64,000 nucleotides of DNA from Syntrophobacterales bacterium (GTDB lineage Bacteria; Desulfobacterota; Desulfobaccia; Desulfobaccales; 0-14-0-80-60-11): assembly GCA_023229795.1 (NCBI GenBank), contig JALNYP010000011.1, positions 10,827 through 74,826 on the forward strand, given 5' to 3'. Positions 45,675 to 56,687 of this stretch are shown piece after piece; positions within the stretch are counted from its first letter, which is position 1, and each line of letters opens with the position of its first letter. The translations under genes and the position numbers were made by a program. The notes beneath the pieces are model-generated. The model ran no database searches. It worked only from the letters and a program-made list of their open reading frames with translations, and had not been told where the DNA came from.

Positions 45675-46867
45675 GGGAAGACTGCCTTGAACGCGTCCTG
45701 CAATACGGCCAGGGCATGGTCGAGTTCATGGGGCAGCACCACCAGGGGCGGCAGCATCCGGATGACGTTGCCCTGGGTGCAGTTGATCAGCAGGCCCCGC
45801 TCCCGGCAGGCGGTCACTAGGCCTGCCCCCTCCTGGGCCAGTTCCAGGCCCCACATGAGGCCCAGGCCCCGCACCTCTTTGATCACCGGCGCCTGGCTCT
45901 TCAGTTCCAGGAGGCCCTTATGGAGGTAGTCGCCCTTGGTGCGCACCGCGGCCAGAAACTCGGGACGGCTCAGGTGGCCGAGCGCAGCTTTGGCGGCGGC
46001 GGCCACTACCGGACCGGCCCCGAAGGTGCTGGCATGGGTGCCGGGGACAAAGGCGGCGGCCACTTGGTCGGTGGCCAGGAGCGCGCCCATGGGCAGGCCG
46101 TTGGCCAGGCCTTTGGCCAGGGTCATGATATCCGGGGTGATACCGAAATGCTCGTGGGCGAAGAGCTTGCCGGTGCGGCCCAGGCCCGCCTGAATCTCAT
46201 CCAGGATCAGCAACAGCCCCTTGTCGTTGCACAACTGCCGCACGCCCTGAAAATAATCCGGCGACGGCAGGTTGACCCCGCCTTCGCCCTGGACGGGCTC
46301 CAGCATGATCGCGCAGACCGTGTCATCCACCGCCTTGGTCAGGGCGTCCAGGTCGTTGAAGGGCACGAACGCGAACCCCGGCAGCATGGGTTCGAAGCCC
46401 TGCCAAAATTTGGCCTGGCCGGTGGCGCTCAATGCCCCGAAGGTGCGGCCGTGGAAGGAGTTCTCGGCGGAGATGATCTTGTAACGGCCCTCGCCGTAGC
46501 GTTCCCGGGAGTAGCGCCGGGCCAGCTTGAGGGCGCCTTCGTTGACTTCGGCGCCGGAATTGGCGAAAAAGACCCGGTCGGCAAAGGACAGGCGCACCAG
46601 GTCTTCGGCCAGCTCCACCATGGGGGTGGTATAATAGATATTGGAGACGTGGACCAACTGCGTCAGTTGGGCCGCGGCGGCCGCGGCGACGTCGGGATGG
46701 GCGTTCCCCAGATTGCAGACCGCCAGCCCGGCCACGAAGTCCAGATATTCCTGGCCGGCGTCATCCCAGACCCGGCAACCCTCGCCTTTGACCAGCACCA
46801 GCGGCTGCCGGCCATAGGTGTTCATGATGACCTGGTCGGCCCGTTCCATCCAATTTTGGCTTGGCAA
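45671..46867 (-). CDS. argD: Acetylornithine aminotransferase (probable TTG start)
   Basis: A 398-residue PLP aminotransferase. MNTYGRQPLVLVKGEG, LDEIQAGLGRTGKLFAHE and the PLP lysine in LAKGLANGLPMGA are canonical. GGGAGAGG followed by AAAA and TTG at 46867 gives a normal-length N-terminus (PSQNWMERADQVIMNTYGR); ATG at 46849 lacks a binding site and would shorten it, and the frame further upstream is heptad array. It overlaps argF by four bases. Confidence 0.94.
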
Positions 46868-46884
46868 TTTTCCTCTCCCTGTCA

Positions 46885-46976
46885 GTTCGAGTTCAAGGTT
46901 CAAAGTTCAAGGTTCAAAGTTAAAAACCAGGCCTGTGAACCGGAACTTTGAACTTTGAACCTTGAACCTCGAACTA
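46885..46976. repeat. Large inverted heptad array between argB and argD
   Basis: Left arm AGTTCG then AGTTCAA/GGTTCAA alternating (46885-46925); right arm of complementary units (46945-46976) that overlaps the argB stop codon. The two arms pair over about 30 bases with few mismatches, making the strongest hairpin of this family. Confidence 0.92.
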
Positions 46977-47855
46977 TCCCACAATCTCCGTGCCGATGCC
47001 GGGGTCGGTGAAGATCTCCAGGAGCACGGCGTGGAGCAGGCGGCCGTCCAGGATATGGGCCTTGCCTACTCCGCCGGCCACCGCGTCCAGGCAGCAGTTG
47101 ACCTTGGGGATCATGCCGCCTTTGATGGTGCCCGCCTCGATCATGGCCAGGACGCCTTCCCGGTTGAGGGTGGAGACCAGGTGGCTGTCCTGGTCCAGGA
47201 CCCCGGCCACGTCGGTAAGCAAAATCAGCTTGGCTGCATGCATGGCCTTGGCCACCGCGCCGGCCACCAGGTCGGCGTTGATGTTATAGGTCTCGCCGGC
47301 CTCCCCCGCGCCCACCGGGGCCACCACCGGGATGAAGTGGTGCTCCTGGAGGGTGCGCAGCAGTGCGGCGTTGACGCCGGTGACTTCGCCCACCAACCCG
47401 ATGTCGATGATCTCCGGGGGCTCGTCCTCCCGGGGGCGGTAGTACTGGAGCTTTTTGGCCAGGAGCAGGCGGCCGTCCTTGCCGCTCAAGCCCACCGCGG
47501 CGCCGCCGGCGGCGTTGATCAGGTTGACGATCTCTTTGTTGATCTTGCCCGCCAGGACCATCTCCACCACGTCCATGGTGGACTGGTCGGTGACTCGCAG
47601 GCCGTCCACGAACCGGGTGGGGATGTTCATCTTTTCCAGTACCTTGCCGATCTGGGGGCCGCCGCCGTGGACCACCACCGGGTGGATGCCCAGGTACTGG
47701 AGCAGGGTAATGTCCTGGGCGAAGGCTGCCTTGAGTTCCGGCTCCAGTTGCGCCGCGCCGCCGTATTTGATCACCACGGTCTGCCCCTGGAAGCTCTTCA
47801 TGTAGGGCAGGGCTTCTATGAGGGTTTCGGCTTTTTTGATGTATTCCTGGGTCAT
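46974..47855 (-). CDS. argB: Acetylglutamate kinase
   Basis: A 293-residue kinase for the second step of arginine synthesis and often the target of arginine feedback. VIKYGGAA, VVVHGGGPQIG and GLSGKDG are typical. ATG at 47855 (MTQEYIKKAETL) has AGGA eight bases upstream; the frame continues upstream only through heptad repeats. It is flanked by heptad hairpins on both sides. Confidence 0.96.
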   Translation of the reverse strand: MTQEYIKKAETLIEALPYMKSFQGQTVVIKYGGAAQLEPELKAAFAQDITLLQYLGIHPVVVHGGGPQIGKVLEKMNIPTRFVDGLRVTDQSTMDVVEMVLAGKINKEIVNLINAAGGAAVGLSGKDGRLLLAKKLQYYRPREDEPPEIIDIGLVGEVTGVNAALLRTLQEHHFIPVVAPVGAGEAGETYNINADLVAGAVAKAMHAAKLILLTDVAGVLDQDSHLVSTLNREGVLAMIEAGTIKGGMIPKVNCCLDAVAGGVGKAHILDGRLLHAVLLEIFTDPGIGTEIVG

Positions 47856-47867
47856 GTTATGGTCCTG

Positions 47868-47933
47868 GTTCAAAGTTCAAAGTTCAAAGTTCAAAGTTCA
47901 AGGTTCAAGGTTTTTTGACTTTGAACTTTGAAC

Positions 47934-47936
<3 letters not shown>
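47868..47936. repeat. Inverted heptad array (AGTTCAA) between hslU and argB
   Basis: Left arm of six units (47868-47913), loop TTTT, right arm of complementary units (47918-47936) that contains the hslU stop codon. Reads as a hairpin just before argB. Confidence 0.92.
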
Positions 47937-49286
<1,350 letters not shown>

Positions 49287-49304
49287 GGTTGCAAGTCCTT
49301 TATG

Positions 49305-49632
49305 TTATCTGCGTCCATCTGCGTTTATCGGCGGTTTAATTATTAGCCGCAGATGAACGCCGATACACGCGGATTATAGAAAAATGCAGGGTGGGCATGG
49401 CCCCCCCATTTTCAATCTGAATCGAACTTTTGCCCCGGGGGCGGCCAGGGACGGCCGCCCCACCAAAACCACCCATTATGACGGTGGGGCGGGCCTCTGT
49501 GCCCGCCAGCCTTAAGCGAATCGGTTTCGGGTCATAAATGATTTTCAAAACCAAAAACGTAGGGTGCGCACTGCGCACCACCATCCTTATTTTCAAGGGT
49601 TAAATGATAGGTGGGTCGTGCCCACCCTACAT
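49305..49632. repeat. Repeat-filled spacer between hslU and hslV
   Basis: 49305-49378: units of about ten bases based on ATCTGCGTNN, with an inverted arm after TTTAATTATTAG. Then family F-like (49387-49408), a GGGGCGGCC/GGCCGCCCC palindrome (49437-49461), GGCGGGC/GCCCGCC (49489-49507), GGTGCGCA/TGCGCACC (49559-49580) and family F (49610-49632). No gene seen. Confidence 0.72.
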
Positions 49633-49635
49633 TAA

Positions 49636-50181
49636 TCACAATTCCTCGATCACAACCTCTTCATTGGTATAGACGCACAACGAGCCGGCAATCTTCATGG
49701 CTTCCCGGCAGATGTCCGCGGCGGAGAGCTGGGTGTGGCCCATCAGGGCCCGGGCCGCGGCCAGGGCGTAGGGGGAGCCGGAGCCGATGGCCATCACGCC
49801 TTCGTCGGGCTCGATGACGTCGCCGGTGCCGGAGACCAGAAACGCCGAGGTGGCGTCCACCGCCAGGAGCAAGGCCTCAAGACGCCGGAGCATCTTATCG
49901 GTGCGCCAGTCCTTGGCCAGTTCGACCACCGCCCGGGTGAGGTTGCCCTGGTGCTTCTCGAGTTTGGCTTCCAGGCGCTCGAACAGGGTCAGGGCGTCGG
50001 CTGTGGAGCCTGCAAAGCCCACGATGATCTTGCCTTGATAGAGCTTCCGGACCTTTTTGGCATGGTGCTTCATCACCATGTCGCCCATGGTCACCTGGCC
50101 GTCGCCGGCCACCGCCACCTTATCGCCCCGGCGCACCATGAGGATGGTGGTGCCGCGGAATGTCATCTCGTTATGGTTCAT
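49636..50181 (-). CDS. hslV: ATP-dependent protease subunit HslV
   Basis: A 181-residue proteasome-like peptidase. The mature catalytic threonine should be the first Thr of TTILMVRRGDKV after removal of a propeptide of about ten residues (MNHNEMTFRG), longer than the single Met of E. coli HslV. AGDGQVTMGD and GFAGSTADALTLFERLE are family signatures. ATG at 50166 is an alternative start. It lies with xerC and hslU, a common grouping. Confidence 0.95.
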   Translation of the reverse strand: MNHNEMTFRGTTILMVRRGDKVAVAGDGQVTMGDMVMKHHAKKVRKLYQGKIIVGFAGSTADALTLFERLEAKLEKHQGNLTRAVVELAKDWRTDKMLRRLEALLLAVDATSAFLVSGTGDVIEPDEGVMAIGSGSPYALAAARALMGHTQLSAADICREAMKIAGSLCVYTNEEVVIEEL

Positions 50182-50197
50182 GTCACCGTATCTTTTC

Positions 50198-50285
50198 GTT
50201 CCCAAGCTGGGCTGGGGAATGAGGTAATCAGTGCCCAAGCTGGAGCTTGGGCCAAAATTGCGTTCCCAAGCAGAGCTTGGGAACG
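50198..50285. repeat. Three family E palindromes between hslV and xerC
   Basis: Copies of the CCCAAGC/GCTTGGG unit at 50198-50220 (one weaker), 50232-50252 and 50261-50285, all in the spacer before hslV. Confidence 0.75.
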
Positions 50286-50346
50286 AGGGGGGGAAGGGGC
50301 GGATTATCGGTTTTAACTTTCCTTTTCGCCTTTTTCCCTTTTCGCC

Positions 50347-51255
50347 CTATTTACTCCGGGGATGGGCCTTGTCGTACTCCTCCATCAGGTAATCCAGGTT
50401 GAGGTGCAGGTACCGCTGGGTGCTGGAAATAGAGGCATGTCCCAGCAGTTCCTGGACCGCCCGCAGATCGGCCTGGCCCTCCAAGAGGTGGGTGGCGAAG
50501 CTGTGGCGCAGGCCGTGGGGCGTCAGACCCTGGGAAAGGCCGGATTGCCGCACCCACTTGGCCACCAGCCGGGCCACCCCCCGGGTGGACAGGCGCCATC
50601 CCCGGGAATTGAGGAACAACGCGGTCTCGTCCCCGGTCCCCTGCTGCTGCATCATCCGCTGCCGCAGGGGCAGATAGGCGGTGAGGGCCGCCTTGGCCGG
50701 TTCGCCCAGGAAGGCCAGGCGCTCCTTGGCGCCTTTGCCCCAGACCCGCAGCACCCCGGGTCCCAGGTCCAGGTCTCCCAGGTTGAGCCCGGCCAGTTCG
50801 GAGAGGCGCAGGCCCCCGCCGTAAAAGACCTCCAGGATGGCCTTGTCCCGGCAGGTCCCGAAATCATCGCCCTGGGGCTCGCCCAAGAGGTGAAAGGCCT
50901 CGTCCACGCTCAGGAAATGCGGCAGGACTTTTTCCAGCTTGGGGCTGGGAGCCAGCTTAGCCGGGTTTTGGGTCAGGACCCCCAGACGCTGCAGGTACTT
51001 GAAGAAGGTGCGCAACGCCGAGAGTTTCCGGGCCACGGTGGTCTTGCGGAGGTGCTTTAGGGCCGTGGCCAGAAAGGCCCGCAAATCCTGGTAGGTCACC
51101 TCGGCCAACCGGGCCTCGGCCCGGCGCTCCTGATAAAACTCCAGAAACTGGGTGAGGTCCACCCGGTAGTTTCTGACGGTATGGGGCGACATCTGGCGCT
51201 CCACCTTCAGGTACCGCAAAAATTCTTCCAGATGAGTGCAGCCGCACATCGCCAT
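50347..51255 (-). CDS. xerC: Tyrosine recombinase XerC
   Basis: A 302-residue site-specific recombinase that resolves chromosome dimers. The N-terminal SAM-like core-binding domain (HLEEFLRYLKVERQMSPHTVRNY) is followed by the catalytic domain with Arg in GGGLRLSEL, Lys in GKGAKER, HxLR in HGLRHSFATHLL, His in LGHAS and Tyr in STQRYLH. All catalytic residues are present. XerC rather than XerD is inferred from the hslVU neighbourhood. Confidence 0.94.
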   Translation of the reverse strand: MAMCGCTHLEEFLRYLKVERQMSPHTVRNYRVDLTQFLEFYQERRAEARLAEVTYQDLRAFLATALKHLRKTTVARKLSALRTFFKYLQRLGVLTQNPAKLAPSPKLEKVLPHFLSVDEAFHLLGEPQGDDFGTCRDKAILEVFYGGGLRLSELAGLNLGDLDLGPGVLRVWGKGAKERLAFLGEPAKAALTAYLPLRQRMMQQQGTGDETALFLNSRGWRLSTRGVARLVAKWVRQSGLSQGLTPHGLRHSFATHLLEGQADLRAVQELLGHASISSTQRYLHLNLDYLMEEYDKAHPRSK

Positions 51256-51516
51256 GGCAGGCCCCGGAGAGGGTTTTCCCTCTGGTTCCGTTTAACTCAT
51301 TTAAAAGATAGATAATATCATGAAGTTTCGCCATTGCAAAAAATTTCGGCGGCCCGGAACCGGGAAAAGGCTCAAGTAAAATGGGGAGATGGCCGTTAAA
51401 TTGGCGAAAGGGACACGCCAGCAGGGAGATGGCATAGTCACCTGGCAGGGGCGGGTTCAAGGCCCGCCCCTGCCGGGGCGTCGGAAGCGCGGGGTCCGGG
51501 TGAGTGGTCGTGCGCC

Positions 51517-51798
51517 TCAGTTGGTCAGCACCTGGGTCCGGGTGGGGGCCTCCAGGTATTGGTCGATTTCGGCGCTCAGCTTTTGGCGCTCCGGATTATT
51601 GAACCACCTTTGCCAATGCTCCAGAGATTCCCAGGTGCTGAGCACCAGGTAATAGTTGGGGTCATCCACCCCGTGCAGGGTCTCGCCGCTGATGTACCCG
51701 GGCTGCTGCATGGCCTTGACCCGGAGTTGGCGCAACAGCCGCACGATTTCGCCCACGTTCTGTCCTCGAATCGTCCTTTCCATCAACACCTTGACCAT
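51517..51798 (-). CDS. Antibiotic biosynthesis monooxygenase (ABM) domain protein
   Basis: A 93-residue ferredoxin-like ABM domain: MVKVLMERTIRGQNVGEIVRL, QQPGYISGETL and the STWESLEHWQRWF block. Family members range from quinone monooxygenases to heme-degrading proteins, and many are uncharacterised. It stands alone with GGAGAGA eight bases upstream of ATG 51798. Confidence 0.87.
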   Translation of the reverse strand: MVKVLMERTIRGQNVGEIVRLLRQLRVKAMQQPGYISGETLHGVDDPNYYLVLSTWESLEHWQRWFNNPERQKLSAEIDQYLEAPTRTQVLTN

Positions 51799-52122
51799 GT
51801 TGTCTCTCCTTCTGGTGAATGGGTGAGGAGGAGATGTTAGCCTCTCCCGGGCGCTCGGGCTCCGGGAGGGGTCCGCGGCCGGCCCGGTCTTACCATCAAT
51901 ATATGATTCGGAGCGGAAAGGGAATTACCTTCACCCCGCCCCGGCCCTCCGCCATCCAGGGGGAGGAGAAAAAGGAAGAAAACTGCTTTTTTCCAAAGGA
52001 CTGCGTTCTCGCCTGGATTAATAATATAACAGATAGCCCGAAAGTCCAGGGTGATGGGCCAGGCCCGCTCTTGAGGGATGCGCGGCGCTGTGGTATGATC
52101 CCCATGGGGAAGTGGGTACTGT
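51799..52122. other. Divergent spacer between the ABM gene and the dGTPase gene
   Basis: About 320 bases. A CTCCCGG/CCGGGAG hairpin is at 51844-51868 and a family D-like palindrome (CCCTCC.../GGGGGAGG) at about 51944-51966. AT-rich around 52010-52040. It should contain the promoters of both flanking genes, but I cannot point to them. Confidence 0.45.
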
Positions 52123-53286
52123 ATGGTCAAACTAGCCGAATTGCGCCAAAACCTGGACAGACAGGAGGAAACCGGGCTTTCTCCTTATGCCACCAGGAGT
52201 ATGGCGGCCATCCGCCGGCGCTTTGAGGAGCGCATCGCCCAAGGCCATCGCCAGAATTTCGCGGTGGACGCCGACCGGATTCTCCACTCCCAAGCCTACA
52301 CCCGTTATATTGACAAGACCCAGGTTTTTTACCTCATACACCATGAGCATATCAGCCACCGGGTCTTGCACGTGCAACTGCTGTCCAAGATCGCCCGCAC
52401 CATCGGCAAATTCCTGCGGCTGAACGAGGACCTCCTGGAGGCCATCGCCCTGGGGCACGATATCGGCCATCCTCCCTTCGGCCACGATGGGGAGCGCCTG
52501 TTGTCGGCCCTCTGCGAGAGCCAAGGCATCGGCCCCTTCCTGCACAGCATCCAGGGGGTGCGGTTTTTAGACCGCCTGGAAAAGCAGGGGCGGGGACTCA
52601 ATCTGTCTCTCCAGGTGCTGGACGGCATCCTCTGCCATGACGGCGAAACTCACCTGGAGCGCCTCTCGCCCCAGGGAGACAAGACCTTCGCCGTCCTTAC
52701 GGACGAGATCCGGGCCAAGCTGGCCGACCCGGAGACTTCCTTGAAGCCCATGACCCTGGAGGGCTGCGTAGTCCGGCTGGCCGACACCATTAGCTATATC
52801 GGCCGGGATTTGGAAGATGCCATTACGCTGAAGCTGGTGCAGCGGGAGGAATTGCCGCCGGAGGTCAGCCAGGGCCTGGGCCGCACCAACGGCGCCATCG
52901 TCTACAGCCTGGTGGCCGATCTGATCACGCACAGTTATGATAAGAATTATGTGGGGTACAGTCCCGAGGTCGGCGGCCTCTTGAAGCAGCTCAAAGAGTT
53001 CAATTACCGGCGAATTTACGGCAATGCCCGCATTAAGACCGAGACGCCCAAGATCGAGTCGCTGTTCCGGCAGCTTTTTGATAAGTTCTTAGATGATGTG
53101 GAGGCGGGCCGGGAAAATTCGCCCATCTGGACGGATTTTTTGGGCACCATGCAGCCCGCTTACCGGGACAGCCACCGGCCGGCGGAGATCGTCCGGGATT
53201 TCCTGGCTTCGATGACCGACGCCAACTTTTTGCGTACCGCCCAGGAACTGTTGTTCCCCCAGCCGTTGCGGGTCGGGCTGGATTGA
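52123..53286 (+). CDS. dGTPase-family deoxynucleotide triphosphohydrolase
   Basis: A 387-residue HD-domain protein. The first histidine is in HISHRVLHV, the HD pair in LGHDIGHPPFGHDGE and the final Asp in VVRLADTISYIGRD. Such enzymes split dNTPs to nucleoside and triphosphate and control dNTP pools or restrict phage. The C-terminal region is normal length for the type-2 dGTPases. It heads a plus-strand run with the nuclease-family gene six bases downstream. Confidence 0.92.
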   Translation: MVKLAELRQNLDRQEETGLSPYATRSMAAIRRRFEERIAQGHRQNFAVDADRILHSQAYTRYIDKTQVFYLIHHEHISHRVLHVQLLSKIARTIGKFLRLNEDLLEAIALGHDIGHPPFGHDGERLLSALCESQGIGPFLHSIQGVRFLDRLEKQGRGLNLSLQVLDGILCHDGETHLERLSPQGDKTFAVLTDEIRAKLADPETSLKPMTLEGCVVRLADTISYIGRDLEDAITLKLVQREELPPEVSQGLGRTNGAIVYSLVADLITHSYDKNYVGYSPEVGGLLKQLKEFNYRRIYGNARIKTETPKIESLFRQLFDKFLDDVEAGRENSPIWTDFLGTMQPAYRDSHRPAEIVRDFLASMTDANFLRTAQELLFPQPLRVGLD

Positions 53287-53292
53287 GGAACC

Positions 53293-54054
53293 ATGCGCCT
53301 CATGACCTTTAATCTCAGGTTTGCCAATCCGGCGGACGGCCCCAATGAATGGGAGTTCCGCAAGGACCTGGTGGCGGAGATCATCATGAACCATTTGCCG
53401 GATCTGGTGGGCACCCAGGAAGGCACCATTCCTCAACTCCGTTACCTGGAAGAACATCTGCCCGGCTACCGGCCCTTAACGGCCCATCGGCAGGAGGACC
53501 CCACCTGCCAGTACCCCACCATTTTCTACCGCGCCGATCGTTTTCAGGTCAAGGAGAGCAATGAATTCTGGCTCTCCGAGACTCCCCAGGCGCACCGCAG
53601 CATCAGTTGGGACTCGGCCTTTCCCCGCCTGGTCACGTATGGCCTCTTTCGGGAAGAGGGCCGGTCCACCTGGTTCTATTTCATCGATACCCACCTGGAT
53701 CATATCTCGGAGGCGGCCCGGCGGGAGGGCGCCAGGCTGATCCGGAAATTTTTCCTGCCTTTGGAGCGGCCCCTGATTTTGGTGGGGGATTTCAATGAGC
53801 CGCCGGGGGACGCAGTGTATCGCGTGCTCCTCGATGAGGGCAGTCCTCTCCGGGATACCTGGATAGAGGGTGACCCGCCGGAGGCGGAGGCCACCACCCA
53901 GCACGGGTTCGACGGCCGGCCCCGGGGTCACCGCATCGACTGGATACTAACCACCGCGCCCTTTCGAGTCCGGCGGGTAGCTATTGTCACGGACCACCGG
54001 GATGAACGCTATCCTTCGGACCACTTTCCTTATGAAGCTGAGGTTGACTACTGA
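53293..54054 (+). CDS. Endonuclease/exonuclease/phosphatase family protein
   Basis: A 253-residue EEP-fold hydrolase. The metal and catalytic residues line up: MTFNLRF (Asn), VGTQEG (Glu), IDTHLDH, GDFNEPPGD, RIDWIL and SDHFP. It is the shorter, non-DNA-repair type, probably a phosphodiesterase; the substrate is unknown. No signal peptide is seen. It lies between the dGTPase and the L,D-transpeptidase genes, one base from the latter. Confidence 0.9.
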   Translation: MRLMTFNLRFANPADGPNEWEFRKDLVAEIIMNHLPDLVGTQEGTIPQLRYLEEHLPGYRPLTAHRQEDPTCQYPTIFYRADRFQVKESNEFWLSETPQAHRSISWDSAFPRLVTYGLFREEGRSTWFYFIDTHLDHISEAARREGARLIRKFFLPLERPLILVGDFNEPPGDAVYRVLLDEGSPLRDTWIEGDPPEAEATTQHGFDGRPRGHRIDWILTTAPFRVRRVAIVTDHRDERYPSDHFPYEAEVDY

Positions 54055-54055
54055 G

Positions 54056-55024
54056 ATGATTCGTAAAGTTTGGCTGGTCTTATCGCTGTTGCTGTTTACG
54101 GCTGCCGCCGCTTACGCGGGCCCCGACGCAGCGCCTCCCTTGTATCAACAACTGGCCGGTGGCGAGACCGAGATTCACGTCGAAAAGGGCATGACCATAG
54201 GACGTATGGCGGCGCGGAATGGCGTCCGCTGGTCGACGGTGGTCCGGCAGAATCACCTGAAAAAGCCTTTTAAACTCAAACCCGGTATGGTCATCAAAAT
54301 CAACAATATCCATATCGTGCCCGCGGAGCTGAAAAGCGGCCTGGTCATCAATCTGCCGGAATTGAACATGTATCACTTCCAGGATGGGGTCTGTCTGCGG
54401 CGCTATGCCCTGGCCGTGGGCAAACCCAGTTGGCCCACGCCCACCGGCACTTACAAGATCGAGGAAAAACGTAAAAATCCCACCTGGAACGTGCCTCCGT
54501 CCATCCAGGAAGAGATGGAAGAACATGGCCAGGAAGTGGTAGAGAAGGTCCCCCCCGGGCCCAAGAATCCCCTGGGGAAATTCTTTATGGCGACCTCGGC
54601 CTCCGGGGTGGGCATCCATGCCACCAACCGCCCCTGGAGCGTAGGCTCCTATGTGTCCCACGGCTGTATCCGCATGCTGCCGGACGAGATCTCCCAGCTC
54701 TTCCCCCAGGTGGCGGTGGGCACGCCGATAAAGATCGTTTACCGCCCCATCAAACTTGCCCTCACGCCGGAAGGGCGGGTCTATCTGGAGGCCCATCCTA
54801 ATATCTACGATTGGGAGATGAAACCCCTGGAATGGGTCAAGGGGATGGCCGAATACTACCAGATCGAGGATCGTATTGATTGGTGCAAGGTTCCGGCTTT
54901 ACTCAAGGCCCGGGACGGGATCGCCCACGATATCACCAAAGATGCCAGTGCGCCGCCTGCCGCCGGCAGCCCCAAGGAAGTCCAGCTTTCCCCTTTACAC
55001 GGCAAGGCGGCCAAGTTAGAATAG
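54056..55024 (+). CDS. L,D-transpeptidase (YkuD) with LysM-like domain
   Basis: A 322-residue exported enzyme. Signal peptide MIRKVWLVLSLLLFTAAAAYA, then a LysM-like region (VEKGMTIGRMAARNGVRW), then the YkuD catalytic domain with the active-site block GSYVSHGCIRM. It forms 3-3 peptidoglycan cross-links or attaches proteins to the wall. ATG at 54056 follows the previous stop by one base; an ATG at 54032 would overlap that gene. The C-terminal extension after residue 250 is not part of YkuD. Confidence 0.92.
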   Translation: MIRKVWLVLSLLLFTAAAAYAGPDAAPPLYQQLAGGETEIHVEKGMTIGRMAARNGVRWSTVVRQNHLKKPFKLKPGMVIKINNIHIVPAELKSGLVINLPELNMYHFQDGVCLRRYALAVGKPSWPTPTGTYKIEEKRKNPTWNVPPSIQEEMEEHGQEVVEKVPPGPKNPLGKFFMATSASGVGIHATNRPWSVGSYVSHGCIRMLPDEISQLFPQVAVGTPIKIVYRPIKLALTPEGRVYLEAHPNIYDWEMKPLEWVKGMAEYYQIEDRIDWCKVPALLKARDGIAHDITKDASAPPAAGSPKEVQLSPLHGKAAKLE

Positions 55025-55123
55025 ACTCCGTCCGGTGTCCCTCAACCGGGGTTGATAACCGGGCGGGCGGCTGGCGATTGCAATTCTCAGCCCTCTCCCC
55101 TGCCGGTTTTCCGGGAGAACACC

Positions 55124-55378
55124 TTGCCTGATGCGGATGATGCCCTGGGCCAGGCTATCCGGGAAGAAAACCGGAAGTTGCGATACCTGCGCTTCATGGT
55201 GGACCTAGCCCTCTACGAGATTCGGTCCGGGTCTCTCTCCCTATCCCAAGCGAGAGAAGTGGTGGAGAACCTCCGCCGGCAGGCGTTGCTCTTGTTCCCC
55301 GGGAAAGAAACGGCTTTTGACCTCATCTATCGTCCCCGGTTCCGGGGGGCTATTACCGAGACTTTTCAGCTTCATTGA
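55124..55378 (+). CDS. Small helical protein of unknown function (probable TTG start)
   Basis: About 84 residues (PDADDALGQAIREENRKLRY...) with helical heptad-like character and codon use like its neighbours. GGGAGAA six bases before TTG 55124 supports that start; the frame is open to 55052. The segment FRGAITETFQLH ends right at the start of the next gene. No family recognised. Confidence 0.6.
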   Translation: MPDADDALGQAIREENRKLRYLRFMVDLALYEIRSGSLSLSQAREVVENLRRQALLLFPGKETAFDLIYRPRFRGAITETFQLH

Positions 55379-55392
55379 CAAAGGACGCCACT

Positions 55393-55917
55393 ATGACTCG
55401 ATCCAGGTTAGTGCTCTTGGTATTGGGATTCCTCTTGCTGTTCGGATTGTTGGGGCCAGTCCTGGCCCAGCAGCCGCCGGCCAAGTGCGGTCCTGATCAC
55501 GCCATCCTTTACAAGCGGGCCGTGAAACTTCTGGACACCGCCGAAAAGAAGCTGACCCAGGGTTATACCGCCGAAGCCAAGTCCATGGTGAAAGAGGCCA
55601 ACTCCCTGTTTACTACCCTGCAAAAGGAATGCGGCCCCGAACAGAAAGACCGCATATTGACGGATCAGGAGACTCAGCAGGAGGCCATCAACCAGAAGCT
55701 CGGCGCGGATGAACGGGCCCAGGCGGACCGCTTGATGCAGTCAGCGGAAGACAAGGAAAAGAAGAGCACCAAGGCGGAAGGCGCGCAGTCGGAGTTGGCG
55801 GTGCGGTACCAGCGGGAGGCGAAGTCCGAATACGAGCAGGCTCACAAACGCTACATCAAGGCCGAAATCTACGCGTTGCGCAATCAGCAGATGGTCTTCG
55901 GTTTTCTGAACAAGTGA
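55393..55917 (+). CDS. Exported helical protein of unknown function
   Basis: A 174-residue protein with a signal peptide (RLVLLVLGFLLLFGLLGPVLA). The mature part is charged and helical, with two cysteines (KCGPDHA, KECGPEQK) and a repeated AEAKSMVKEANSLF/AKSEYEQAHKRYIKAEI style. ATG at 55393 has AAAGGA nine bases upstream. It lies in the run with the L,D-transpeptidase, so an envelope role is possible. Confidence 0.75.
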   Translation: MTRSRLVLLVLGFLLLFGLLGPVLAQQPPAKCGPDHAILYKRAVKLLDTAEKKLTQGYTAEAKSMVKEANSLFTTLQKECGPEQKDRILTDQETQQEAINQKLGADERAQADRLMQSAEDKEKKSTKAEGAQSELAVRYQREAKSEYEQAHKRYIKAEIYALRNQQMVFGFLNK

Positions 55918-55950
55918 TGGGTTTTAGGAGCCGGTGGCGGAGATAGCACG

Positions 55951-56598
55951 ATGCATCTCAAGATCACGGCGGCGGTGACCGGACCCCTACAGGTGATCTC
56001 CTACCTGGTGGCCTGCGAGGACTCAGGCGAAGCCCTCCTCATCGATCCCGGCGGTCCCTCTCCCCAGTTAGCGGACACTCTTAAGAGCGAAGGCTGGCGG
56101 CTGCGCTGGATTGTCAATACCCACGGTCATGCCGATCACATCGCCGGGAATGATTTATGGGCCGCGGCCACCGGCGCCCGCATCGTCATCCACCGGCTGG
56201 ACTGGGAGTTCTTCAGTACCCCGGAAATGCAGGCCGCAGCGCGGGCCGAGGGGTTTCCGCCGCTGACCCGGGCGGATGTGCTGGTGGCTGACGGCGACCG
56301 TATCCCCCTCGGGGCCGGACAAGCCTTGGTCCTCCACACCCCGGGCCATACCCCGGGCGCCATCTGCCTTTCCTTCCCCGGCCATCTGTTCACCGGTGAT
56401 ACTCTATTTGTGGGCGCCGCCGGCCGCACCGACCTGCCGGGGGGCTCTCTCCCCCAACTCATCGCCTCCCTGGAAGCCAAGATCATGCCCCTGCCCGACG
56501 ACACCCGCATCTGGCCCGGCCATGACTATGGCGAGACCCCGACCTCGACCCTGGGGCAAGAGAAGTTGGAAAACCCTTTCCTTACTGATTTTTTCTAA
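55951..56598 (+). CDS. MBL-fold metallo-hydrolase (glyoxalase II-like)
   Basis: A 215-residue metallo-beta-lactamase-fold protein with the HxHxDH metal motif THGHADH, HTPGHTPG and FTGDTLFVGAAGRTD, and a final metal His in WPGHDYG. This pattern is typical of glyoxalase II and related thioesterases; the substrate is not certain. It sits before the histidine kinase gene, 89 bases away. Confidence 0.92.
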   Translation: MHLKITAAVTGPLQVISYLVACEDSGEALLIDPGGPSPQLADTLKSEGWRLRWIVNTHGHADHIAGNDLWAAATGARIVIHRLDWEFFSTPEMQAAARAEGFPPLTRADVLVADGDRIPLGAGQALVLHTPGHTPGAICLSFPGHLFTGDTLFVGAAGRTDLPGGSLPQLIASLEAKIMPLPDDTRIWPGHDYGETPTSTLGQEKLENPFLTDFF

Positions 56599-56687
56599 AA
56601 CCCGCCGGCCAGTAGTGCCAGTCTCTCAGGTCCTTTTGCTCTTGCATCACCACCGGGACAGTCATACATTTAGAGGACGAGGATGAC